The notes below the pieces were generated by a model that worked only from the letters and a program-made list of their open reading frames with translations, made no database searches and was not told where the DNA came from. Positions 1-62,439 of a DNA stretch of 64,000 nt are shown one piece after another. Made by a program: the position numbers and the translations under genes. Origin of the DNA: Beaufortia kweichowensis (lineage: Eukaryota > Chordata > Actinopteri > Cypriniformes > Gastromyzontidae); contig CM032805.1 in the NCBI GenBank assembly GCA_019155185.1, positions 13,569,942 to 13,633,941 on the forward strand, written 5' to 3'. Numbering within the stretch: position 1 is the first letter of the stretch; each line of letters opens with the position of its first letter.

Positions 1-802
1 TTGCTCGGGTCCCAAAGGGACATCCTTTCAAAAGTACTATCAACTTCACCAGCTGGCTCTTGGGTGGGGCGGCACAAAGACCCCCTGGAAAACTAACGTA
101 CCATTAAAACAGCATTTATGACACATCAGATGACTGTGAGGAAATGTTTGTTTTTAGTAGCATGCTGCTAAAATGCTTGATTTGTGCAAAATTGTATCCA
201 CATATTTACAATATGAAATGTTCCTTGTTGTCCTCTGAGTCTGCAAGTATATGAACAGCAGTATTATATTTAAATTTTTAGCTATTAGCCTAAAAATAGT
301 GTTAATGCTTTAATGTAGTTGTATTTCTTGCAGTGACTTGAATAACTTTAATAATACATCATTATTATGAATACCAAATGAATATTTTATATATATATTT
401 TATATTAATATATAACTTTAATAACAAACCAGCATTTTGGCCATTGGAAAATGCTATTTAGACTTTTGCTGTTTTTTTTAAACATATTTTAAATGACATG
501 GTTTGATAAAATGGCAAGTTTCAATGCTGTATATATGCTGTATGTAAAAAAACAATAGTAACATAAACAGATTAGTTACATGTACATATTTAAACATGAA
601 TTTAAAAATACAGGAGCCACAATTTCAAAATGAACTGTATGAATGTACACTAACTAATGATGTGTTGCGAATTATATCAGCTGATAATGTTTGGTAATGA
701 CTTATTTATGAGAGTTATGAAAGCTATTAGAAAGTGTTTTTTGAATGCTGTAAGGTCTCAATAAATTCATTAGTCCTGCATGAATGTTTTCTGTTTCTCC
801 AG
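1..802 (+). other. 3' part of an upstream adck1 intron
   Basis: This AT-rich stretch has no coding similarity that I can see. It ends in a pyrimidine-rich tract and the AG at 801-802 that precedes the first recognised exon, so it is inferred to be the tail of the intron whose 5' exon lies outside the window. A run of ATATAT-type sequence sits near 390-415. Confidence 0.8.
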
Positions 803-51635
<50,833 letters not shown>

Positions 51636-52200
51636 GACATTGGTGTCAGGCCACGTCACCGTGCCAGTGATTTTAACACTGAACCTTAGCACACGGCCAA
51701 GTGCATTGTGGGTATTCATGAACAGTGATTCTCATGTATAGTCATAGTTGTGTTTTACAAATTGATTTTTAAACATGTTTACTTGCGCACAAGCATTATC
51801 ATGGGTGTAAGTGACCGATTGGTCATGTGATCAGTATGTATTAGAGCCAATGCTGACTGCATGTTTACCTCCCAATCATTCATACTGTTACAAAGTTAAT
51901 GTATTTACTGTAGGTATGCATTGTGCAGTATCCCAGACTTGTGAAATCCTTATGAAATCACCATTTTTTTAGATGTTACATCTCTACATATATAATAGAA
52001 AATCCTTTTCACGTCCAAATCAGATTCACATTCCTTTGGATTTCTCACTGCCATAATGTTAAAGAACAATTCAATAATTCAATTCATAACAATTTATAAA
52101 ATTATGGTTGCAGCCTAACTTAAAATTAAAACAAATTTCATTTTTATTGGATTTCTGAGTAAAATTGGTTTTATTTATCATGCTGAATTAATAAATGGCA
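51636..52200 (+). other. adck1 3' UTR (approximate)
   Basis: Sequence after the stop codon carries no continuing frame. Candidate poly(A) signals are ATTAAA at 52125-52130 and AATAAA at 52190-52195, the latter followed by a T/GT-rich stretch (TTTTCTTTTTTGTGATGG) of the kind that supports cleavage. The true end is inferred. Confidence 0.5.
52190..52195 (+). terminator. candidate adck1 poly(A) signal AATAAA
   Basis: AATAAA about 555 bases after the stop, with a GT-rich downstream region from about 52208. ATTAAA at 52125 is an alternative. Confidence 0.45.
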
Positions 52201-52493
52201 GCGATTATGTTTTCTTTTTTGTGATGGTTTGTAATTGCAGTGTAAAGTTAAGGAAATGTTGGGGGGGAAATTCAGTCACAGTAATTATCTAAATCAAATT
52301 ATAATCAAAATCAGATTATGTTGTAAGAAAACTGAAAGAAATATTTTGGGTTAAACTTTTAGACTGCGATTTAGTTTACAAAAACCAACTTATTGTTATT
52401 GTTTGTTTGCAAAATAATTTTCTGCTGTAATAGTCCTTTACATTACTTTTTCTTAGTGCATTGCCGAGAGACTATAAATGTTGTAAATGAGAC

Positions 52494-52889
52494 TTGTTTC
52501 AGATTTGGAAGTGCTTATCACAGCCCACCAAACGTCTAACCAGCGGGCAAGTTTTGGATCTCCATGTTGGTCTATACCTGGTTAGGCCTTCAGGTACAGC
52601 TGATGGAGAAGCCACAGGAATGAATCTTCAAAGTTGTCTGTTTCTGTCTGGAGAGTACAGCCAGCGGCTTAGGAGAAATGTTCCTGGCTGCCAAGCACTG
52701 AATGATGGACATGGTTATGGCTCATCATGTGTCTTTCACAGTTTACTCAACCGTGCATCTAAAACCAAATTGCTAAATGCCAGTTTCACCATCCACAATA
52801 ATGTTACTGTTTACTGTGCTTACAGTTTATCCTGTCAGGTGCTAATCACATCTGGAGTGATTCCAGGAGCCGTGCAAACTTGTAATTAA
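52494..52889 (+). other. unexplained open frame, 131 codons
   Basis: The frame opens just before an acceptor-like TTGTTTCAG and gives a product starting MFQIWKCLSQPTKRLTSGQV with two NXS/T sites (LNASFT, NNVT). It resembles nothing I know. Length alone does not exclude chance, and no matching donor or neighbouring exon is evident. Confidence 0.2.
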
Positions 52890-55800
52890 TAATTTCTGTT
52901 GTGCTTGATTGCATAAGTGCTATTACATTTTTCATTTTTTTACCAACCTTGATATTATTTAAAATCTGTTTTGTTAGCCTGTTATTGGCCTGTTGTTTGT
53001 TGGCAGGTCAAAAATAGTGCAAGTGGCAAAAAATTACTTTTCATGTATGTGTATGTGTTGAACAAACAGGCCAATAGATTTTTTAAATAACCTTTTTAAT
53101 GAATCATTTTACTGTAATTTTTTTGTTTTTAATGTAGAGCACTTTAATGATGTAGTCTCCCTCTCTCTCTCTCTCCCCTCGCTCTTTTCTGCTCCACTTT
53201 TCTTTTATGTTCCCGCCTTCTCATGATGAGTGGGGTATCTGTCTCCACCTCTGCTGAGTCAGAAATGGACAATACTCACTTTCCTTATCATTTTCTTTCC
53301 ATCTCTTAATTAGTCTCGACCTCTGTAGGTAAACCCAAAGCCAGCGTTAAGGCTGCGTCTGGCCAGAATAAAAATCCATCCATCTTGATCAAAAAACTGA
53401 GGCTGCCGCTGCCAAATGTAATCATCCTGGTAATAGGTCTGAAACCTCCAGAGGTTTCGAAAGGTGCCCAGCATCGCTGTGGAAGTACAAGTGTAGCTGC
53501 AGGTGTGTCCTTTTGATTTACCATCAATAAAGTTTGAAAATGTTGGCTACTGTAAAACATTTACATTCTTAATAAAAAAAGTTACAGAAAAGTGTTGCCC
53601 TAAACTTTGATGCAAAATTGTGTTGTATTTAACACAAAATATCTTTAAATTTTGAAAACTGTTTTAATGGGTAACTATTTTAAATCACCTTTTAATTTAT
53701 ATAGAAAGAAAGAAAGATTATTTAGGTTATACTATTTACACTTTTTTCTGTGCATAGATAATGTGTACTTTTTTCATTATTGGCCACTTCTTCACATTTT
53801 TTTATTTAAAACATAATTGTATGGTTATTAGTGATACAATGTACACTCCAGGGCTTTCACAATATTAGATTTTGACAAACATTATTATGGCCAAAAGAAT
53901 TCACGGTAATGGTATTGTCATGCAATCTTTTGTTTGTTAATGTTTTTAAACAATCACTCAAATTCATCTTTGGTTTTGTATATTTTGAGCTTTTTTTACA
54001 ATGAATCATACTCGAGTGTAGGGAGGTTGAGAAAGGATTTTGTTCATCAGCAGAATTTCTGGCAACCCTGAATGTCTGTACTTTTTGACAATCAATTTTT
54101 GACTGTCAGAAAGTACATTAAATGTCACAATTGTTATATATACGATATAGTTTCTCTACCTCCTCCATTGAATATTAATAATCCAGTTTTCTAACCTATA
54201 CGACGTCATAGGATGAGACATTTGACTTTAACCTTGCTTTCACGTAAGATCTGCCTATTAGTACTGTCGAGTATATTACTAAATAATTCTTAATCTGGAC
54301 AATCCTTTTAAGTCTTGAACATGAAGCTGGATCAGCCCAACAAAAAGTGTGACACCCACCCTCTAATATTCTCAAAAGGTCCTTAGGACCTGTTTCATGT
54401 AAACCAACATTTAAACAAATTTCATCACACACAGTGGATGCTGTTTGGTGACATTTTGAGGTTGGTGTGAGATGCTTTAAACTGGGCTATAGATTTAGGA
54501 GGAAGGGCAGCCATGAAAGACATTTTAATCTTCTAATGGAAAATCACATTACATTTTTCCTCTCCAATTTGCCTTTTTTCTGTAGTGCACTATTATAGAT
54601 GCTGGCTTGCTGCACGGTCTCTGGATGGAGACACTTTTCTTCTGGCTGTCCGGATGGTAAAAGCAACCATTTGAGATGGAGATTACCAGTGAATAATGTA
54701 TTTTCCTGGGATTATCTTTATCTGCCCTTATGTAGCCTTGAATTTTGCACTGGAACCTTTTATTTCATTAGGTGAGTTGAGAGAGGAATCTAAATATTGT
54801 TTCAGGTGACTGTGTGGGGTGACTGTGTGGAGGAAATTTCTGTAAACCTGCCAATCATCATGCTCAAGGTAAATAAAACACTGCTTACATCACTTTCTGT
54901 GACATTCACCTCCATGGTTTTTGCATTGTATCATATTTTATACAATATGAGAGGCTACAACAACAAAACCTTTGGCAGCTACTTTCTGAGTAACTTAAGC
55001 AATGGTATCATTCTTGGGAGACACTAAAATAGATGAATAAAAATGGTAAAGGAAGAAGAAATATAAAAAAGACCAGCAAGGGTATAAAAAGTGTGCATGA
55101 CCAAAGAACAATAAATCCAGTGTGTATGTGTGCCGTTTCTTCACGTTCTCTGGCTGCAGTGGGAAATGAGTTCATTTAATACTGTGAAATTCCATTAGAG
55201 GAGAACATGATGATTTTGTACAGCAAGTCCGCCGTTTGCAGGCCCTCTTAGACGCTCATAATTCCCCCGTAAGACGAACCCTGATGAAACGGCCAAAACA
55301 TATTTATTCAGAGATTTAATCTCTGTAATCGCAAAAAAATGGCTTTACTGTTGCTTTGGAAACGCATCAAAGGAGTGAATGACCTTATTGTGTGTGTTAT
55401 GTGTGTGTTCACCTCCTGTTAAAGTGTAAAGTTCAATCTATTTTGTAAGGATTTGGCTGTAAAACAAATACTAGAGGAGTGAAAAAAGTAGTTCAGCACC
55501 TTTTTGAAACTGTTTGATATTTGATGTTGTGCGAGTTAGAACATGTATTTTTATTTTCTATTTTTTGCTTTGTTCTGGCAGCTATAATGGACTTTAACTG
55601 GCTACAGTATCTGTTTTAAATCATATACAGTGGTCTCAAAACATAAAGCATCTAAACTTCAGCATCAGGTTAACAGGTCCTAGTGTTGTTGGCCAGTCCT
55701 CTTCTCATCCCTGCATTGATCGTCTGGTGTAATTAAAGAAGATCTTGCTTATGCAAAGCTTGTAAATGCAGCACGCAATCATTAATTAGGCTTAGATGGA

Positions 55801-57375
55801 ACACATTGTCTGGGTGTTGCTCCTGAGATTTGTCCACCGATAACAAAAATGCAGTTAGTCTTGAAGCGAGTCAAAGCGTTCTTAGTTAACTGCCACTCTG
55901 CCTCGCAAGGATCAATACTAATCTTACTGATTCAGGCTAAGCCTAGACCGTTTCAATAACCAGACAGCGAAGAATTGTGCCCTGCTTCAAAAACATGCCA
56001 GCGGTGTCTTACGTAAGAGTATTTGTGGTCTCTTGAGGAAAAAGCACTTTCCACCGGTTTAGCGATTGAAAATACCGTTTGAATTAACCTCCGGATATAC
56101 ACTGTTTTTATGAGAAGGCCTAGCGGTAATATTAAAAAATGTAAAGCCTTGTTTGTGTCTGTTGTCTGAAAAAGCTTTCTTCTAAGAAACACAAAAGTAA
56201 AGTTAGTCACTATTAAGGAAATAAAGAGAAAGAAAATATGCAAGAAAAATAAAAGGGTTTTTAAAAGGGCACATGAGAGTTGGCAAACATTGACAGAATC
56301 ATCTTTTGACAGTAAAAGATCGTAGATGATGCATATCAATGTTTATTTTCTCATTGTCGCTGTGGGAATTCGGTCATGCTCAGCACATTTAGAAACGTTC
56401 TTTAGTGTGAGAGTGGCTCTGTTATTACCCACATCAGCTATGTCATTACAGCTGCTTTAAAGCACCGATACGTGTTAATCCGCTGGGACGGTGGCGTTTA
56501 GAGTCACGCCAATATCTCTCTGGGACAGTTTGAGCTGAATGGTGATTCACACCTTTCTGAAAGCTCTCACTTATTCCAGGAGCAGAAAAATTTGCCTGTT
56601 GTGGTATATGCATTTAGTTTAGTGTATGTTTGTGAGTCTCTTGGGTGTCATGAAACACCCAATGTTGTTAGTGGTGTTACTGAATGAGGAAACAAACACC
56701 TGATTTTGTTTCCTTTTGGTCACCGTGAGAAAACGTGACAGAGAGTTAAAAGAAAAAACAAACTGTTACTTTTAAAATACACTGTGAATAGTCAAGTAAT
56801 GCTGTTGGGCATATTGTTTTTTAAAATCTTTTTAAAGTGTGGTGAAGAGAGGTGTGGTGGAAAATGGTCTCACTGGGTTTTATTGCTCCAGAGAATCGAG
56901 TGAGAAACTTAGAAAAGCATGTGAATGTGTTTCTTTCTGCCAGTGGGATGTTGATTAACTCATGTCCAGAAACCCATTATGAACTAGACTCAATTAAGAT
57001 TTATGCGTCAAACCTGACATCTAATTGAACTTCTCATTTAGTCGTCATTTTGCTTTTTTTGTTATGGATACTTCACACCAAACTCCCCTGACCTTTACAC
57101 ACATTTACACCTGTCAGTTATACTTTCATTTTTTCTGTACAAACATAATTCTTAATTGGAGAGATTTATTATCTATAGGCATTTTAGGTTATGTATTGTT
57201 TTTTGTTCTTGGGTATCTCCTTGAATTAAAAAGATGTTACAACATATCGTAAGGCTAAACTGAATGCCTAAACATATTATTTCTAACTCTCATTAGACTA
57301 TTAGTAGACTGTTAAGGTTAGCAAATTACTTCGTATCTGTTGTGGGACCATCAAAATATAGTGTTAGCAGATATT

Positions 57376-57664
57376 AGAGGGATAGTTTACCCAAAAATAC
57401 AAAATCTTTCATCATTTATTTATCCTCATGTCATTCCATAACTGTATTACATTTTTTCTTTTGCAGAATACAAAAAACTTTAAAGAATATTGTTAACCAG
57501 TCAACAATGGCCTCCATTGACTTCCATTGTATAGACATAAAAGACATTTAAAGACTTTTTTTGTTTTCTTTTGTGAAGAAAGAAAAATATATACAATCAA
57601 TAATGACCGAATTTTATTATTATTTTTTGCGTTAGGGTTATTTTTGCGTGAACTATCACTTTAA
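57376..57664. mobile_element. MITE (GGGATAGTTTACCCAAAAAT type)
   Basis: It begins AGAGGGATAGTTTACCCAAA then AATC and CATCATTTATTTATCCTCAT. It ends GCGTGAACTATCACTTTAA, the inverse of its start. Internally TTGACTTCCATTGTATAGAC matches a phrase typical of this family. There is no coding capacity. Confidence 0.8.
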
Positions 57665-58201
57665 GCAGGCAGTTTACTAATATTCTACTTAGTTGTAGTT
57701 GTCAAGAAGTTGCAGTTACTTATACAGTAGTTAGTAAAATGTCTAAAGTGGACCACTGACATAAAGTGTTATCATATGTATTCCTTTAGCAAAATCTGCT
57801 TTAGACTAGGATGGAAAATAAATGTAGAATCTTCTAGAACAGACTAGAATTTTCCAACAGGTTTTGCAACACATCTCGCTTCTTTTCTGGCACAGACAAC
57901 AGCAGCCATCAGGTATTCTTGTTGCATAGCATTGTCATGTATTATTGATGTGGATATTCCTGCCCTTAAACACACAAGCAGTGACACATTGTACCTGTGC
58001 AATGCCACATCTCTATATAGTGCTGTTCTTCTGTTGCCAGAAAGGCCTTGATGGATTTCTGAATCAATGTAAGACTTAATACAGCAATACTTAATAATAC
58101 CATAATGCCATTAAAACTTAATTCCATGAATACATTAGAATGGACAAAGGGGAGAAACAGTCAATAGAAGCATTTATTTTCTTACAGATAAGTATATTTG
58201 T

Positions 58202-58339
<138 letters not shown>

Positions 58340-60767
58340 TTTTTACAGCTGGTCTATCTCACTGTGTAAGGGCTTGGCTTTGTTGTTGAACTGGCAGGTG
58401 GATGTGTATATGTATGTATGTGTGTGTGACCTCTGTTGCCGTCATCAGTTTACAGGGGAGATAAGAGGTCTCTGGGGAAAGCTAGCCTGTAACGCTGCCT
58501 TTCTGACAGCTACATAAACCAGTGGCCCGGTAGGACATATGCTTTGTCATCGTTACTGTACTTATTAAACAAATCAAGATTAAAAACAAGCTTATGCATA
58601 AACCGTGCAGTATGGTAACTCAATAATGTTAAGCATATATTTCTGTTTTTTTAACAATCATATGTTATGTTTGACTATATGCAATTGTAGACAGTATTGT
58701 GGGTAAAAAAAGTAAAAGACCCCCTCACAAACACACACCCTACCCCACCATCTCAACTGTTCAAATAACATTTACAAATGAACAAAACCATCCCATTGTT
58801 TGTACTGCAGCTGCTAAAATTGAGTCAATAGAAAGTGCTATTTACACAACCTCTGTATTTCATTTCCTATAGGGCCTTAATGTGCTTTTACTGTCTCTCT
58901 TTGCTAAATTTATCATATGCTTCAAACACATAAGCTTCATTTGTTAAAAATGCTGTCCCACATTGTTATATTATACAGGAGGCACAGCCTCATCAAATCC
59001 TAATTCTATGCATTTTCCGTCTAAAGCCAATTAACAGGTTTTATTCGGATATCACGTCAAACAACCCTCTTTTGTATAAAAACAGTGCTATTTTAAGATT
59101 TTTCATTTGCTTTTAGCAATTAGCAACTCTTGCTGTTTTTCTGAATGCATTCTCTGCATGCATTTTCATTTCCTGGAGTATTTTGGTGCTAAATGCTCGT
59201 GTGATTATAACATGATTGTGCTGTTAGCTGCTGGCGAGGTCAAGGCGCACACCACTCTAAGTCAACATCGTGACGCAGTGGATGGGAAAAACGGCCCGAC
59301 CTGCTTTTGTGTGGGCAGCTTTTTCTCTGTCAATCCACTCTGCGTCATTCATTTTGTACCGGAGTATGGGATGTGCTTTTAAAGCTCTTTGAACAGAGTT
59401 AAAGTTACTGGGCCAAATGTCATGGTAACATGTTTGATGGAGTAGAAATCATGTTATGAAAGACAAAATCTGTCTTTGTCATTCTGTGCCAACTTGTCCA
59501 AAACACAATCTGCACAAACAGATTAATTCAATGTCAATTACAAAAGATGGCCCTCAATTACAAAAAAACGACTCCACACACAATGTATTGGATTGTGAAA
59601 TAGTTTAGAACGGATTGAAAGACAATTAAGTCACTTAACTTAGCCAGAACACCATATTCAAATGCAATAAGAAGCTTGCAGCTGAAATGGCGGTGTAAGT
59701 GCAGACAATGATGCATTTCCTGTACCGCGTTTCTCTGCCCTTCTGGCTCTGCGCATCTATTTAAAGCCAGCAGAATCAGCTTGACATAGATAAGTTCTTC
59801 TAGGCTCGAAAATAAATGTTCATGTTGAGGAATGAGCCAATGAAGACTTTAAAAGATGGCAGTGTAATCACAGTAATTAAAGTGGATGTGGGAGGCAAAC
59901 GCTCTCAAGAGTCGAGATGAAAGATCCACCGTTGCCACAGAAATAGAGAGGTGTGCACTATGCTGCTTATTGTTTATATTTTCTCATTGAAATCAAAATT
60001 CCAAATGTAATCTGTTTCTCGATAGGGTTTGAACAAGACGTACAAGCTTGACATAAGAGGAAGACTTTTAGTCCTTCAGAGACTGGCAGACAGGAGCAGG
60101 ATAGCGGGAGGAGGAAGTTGATGAAGTCAGATAACATATTCAGAGAGACGAGAGTAGCCCGAGTGAGATAATCTCTATAGGATCAGCTCTGGGAAATTTA
60201 ATGGAAGTTGGAGCGGTCCAGGGACAGGACGTGTCTAGTGTAATGCACTCATGATGTCAGGCGAGTAATGAGCCACCCAGACATAAAGGAAATGAAGCTT
60301 TGATAATGTCTGCATTCCCAGAAAATGGGCGATGCACATTCTTCGTTTGAAAGAAAAGTGCATGGAAAGAAAGAGGGAGAAAGGCATTCTGCAATCCGCA
60401 TGTTGGAATCTTTATGAGAGGAGGACTGGATCAGGAGGACTGGAGAGGATGAGTTTTCTTGTGTAAAGGGAAACAAAAGTCTTCGCTGGGTTTGTGAGTG
60501 TGTATAGAAGTGTGTCTTTAGGAGACACTCATGTGAATTAACACCCCATGATGCCCCAACTTCACTTTACCAGCTTACACATAAAGTACCAAAACACAAA
60601 AGATTGAAGACAATTCATTTTGAAGTCAGTATGCTTTTATGTTGGTTTTTATTTCTAGATTACTAGAGCATTTTTTAACAGTATTGATAATATTCTACAT
60701 TGTAAAAAGGGTGTATACTTTCTATCTCTTCTTTTTTACTTTTGTCTTTTTTAAATTGTCCTATTTT

Positions 60768-61028
60768 GATAGTTTACCCAAAAATGGAAATGCTCTCACC
60801 ATTTACTCACCCCCCATGTCATTCCAAACGTGTATGACTTTTTCTTCAGTTTAACACAAAAGAAGATATTTTGAAGAACATAAGCAAACAACATTGATAC
60901 CCATTGACTTTTATTGTACCACTGAGACATTTCTCAAAATATTGTTTTTGTGTTCCATGGTTTAAAATGAGTGTGAGAAAATGATAATTTATAAGAATTT
61001 TTATTTTTTAGGTGAACTTTCCCTTTAA
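60768..61028. mobile_element. MITE (same family as 57376)
   Basis: The left end GATAGTTTACCCAAAAATGG is followed by CACCATTTACTCACC, CATGTCATTCCAAACGTGTA and ACACAAAAGAAGATATTTTG. The right end TTAGGTGAACTTTCCCTTTAA is the approximate inverse. It is better preserved than the other copies in the window. Confidence 0.85.
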
Positions 61029-61314
61029 GTGAGAATGTAGATTGATGGAGAGCACACTTTTTGCCATTCATTTAGCATCTGTTACTTTGTTGGAGAAAAC
61101 AGTTTTGTGTGTGTGTGTGTATAAGAAAGGTGGAGAAATATACAAAAGAGGGTATAACAAAAGACTATGTATTTTGTTTCTTGCAGGTCTTAAAACTCAA
61201 GCAGTCAAGGCTGTGTTCTGAAATAACAAAAGACAGCATGTAAATAACATAGGGCTGTTTCTCCACCACCGTTTCAGTATGGAAGGATTGAGCAGATGCT
61301 CACAGAAGGTTGAT

Positions 61315-61317
<3 letters not shown>

Positions 61318-61356
<39 letters not shown>
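61318..61356. repeat. (GA)n microsatellite
   Basis: About 19 GA units. The Arg-Glu frame here is an artefact. Confidence 0.97.
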
Positions 61357-61358
<2 letters not shown>

Positions 61359-61826
61359 TGCGATATGGAGATCTTGCTTGATGACTGTGGAAATCTCAGA
61401 GGAAATGTCAGTGGATGCTCCAGTGACTCAGTATGTTATCTCTCTTTCTTTCTCCCTGTTTTTCTATTTCTCTCTTTGTTTCTATCTGTCAAATTGTCTT
61501 CTCCCACCCCGTTTCTCCTTTTTCTTTATGCCATTCTGCCTGTTCTACACACAACAGACACACAGACAAGTTGATGCACAATGTCGTACACGTATACTCA
61601 GCTACACACTCTTTCAGTTCCTCCTCCTCACACAAATATTACACAGCAGTGATGTTTACGCCACTGTCCACTTTTTTCCTTAAGGCAATTTTCTCTGAAA
61701 AACAAGTGTCCATTTTTGTGTGTATGTGATAAAAAGATATTTAAACAATTGGGTGTTCTGCATCTTTAGATCAGACATTAGCGGTGTTTAGTTAGTATGT
61801 TTATTATTGTTTGTTTGTTGTGCTTG

Positions 61827-61898
61827 AAATTATAGTTTGGATGTTTTCACACTGTGTAGTACCAACTGTATAGTGTGAAAACATACAAACTATAATTT
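61827..61898. repeat. 27-bp inverted repeat (hairpin), one mismatch, 18-nt loop
   Basis: The left arm is 61827-61853 and the right arm 61872-61898. The arms (AAATTATAGTTTG..., ...ATGTTTTCACACT) are inverse complements except at one position (G against T). The loop is GTGTAGTACCAACTGTAT. The size is compatible with a pre-miRNA-like stem, but also with a tiny foldback transposon remnant. Confidence 0.85.
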
Positions 61899-62055
61899 GG
61901 AAACTTCTTTGTTTAAACACATTTTTTGCAGCACATTTTTTTAAACACATTGCAGCTTCTGATTTAATCAGACTTTATATCATACAATAGAAGCTTAACT
62001 TTCTTATGAACATTGAAAACTGAGATTTGTTCATACTAAGACCAGCTGTTATGCA

Positions 62056-62439
62056 TTGGGTGAACTTATCTTTTTTCTCCTTATCATCCTTTTACTTCAA
62101 AGCTTGTGTTGCTACTCTGGTTTCCTTCTGACACTTGACTTGGAGAGAGAGAAACAATCAGATAGCATTAAAGGAAAAACTGCAAGCTCATTAAACAGCA
62201 GCAGAAAAAATATCAAGTCAAAAGTAAACCCTGAAAGTGATGACTCCATGGGTCAGAGCAAAGTTAAACAGAATAGAAGAACAGAGCTGTCAGTCTTTCA
62301 CAGCGTGATCTCTTTTCAGCTTGTGTCATCAGTTGCAACACAGGAATCTCAAGAGTGTGAGTGTGTCAGTCAATATGTTGTTTACTTAGTCAATCTAAGT
62401 AAATCTGCTCTGAACTCATACCTGCAGGCACTACATTGA
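62056..62439 (+). other. unexplained open frame, 127 codons, hydrophobic N-terminus
   Basis: The product starts MGELIFFLLIILLLQSLCCY, which looks like a signal peptide or membrane anchor, then turns polar with a Lys/Ser-rich middle. I recognise no family. Chance remains likely given AT-rich sequence and no visible splice partners. Confidence 0.2.

Noticed and set aside
734..802. ATG start upstream of exon A
   Set aside because: The in-frame ATG is intronic. The homologous protein continues upstream and an acceptor AG precedes 803.
55626..55660. TACAGTGGTCTCAAAACATA as a transposon end
   Set aside because: It resembles Tc1-like ends only over about 10 bases, and no opposite end or internal sequence was found.
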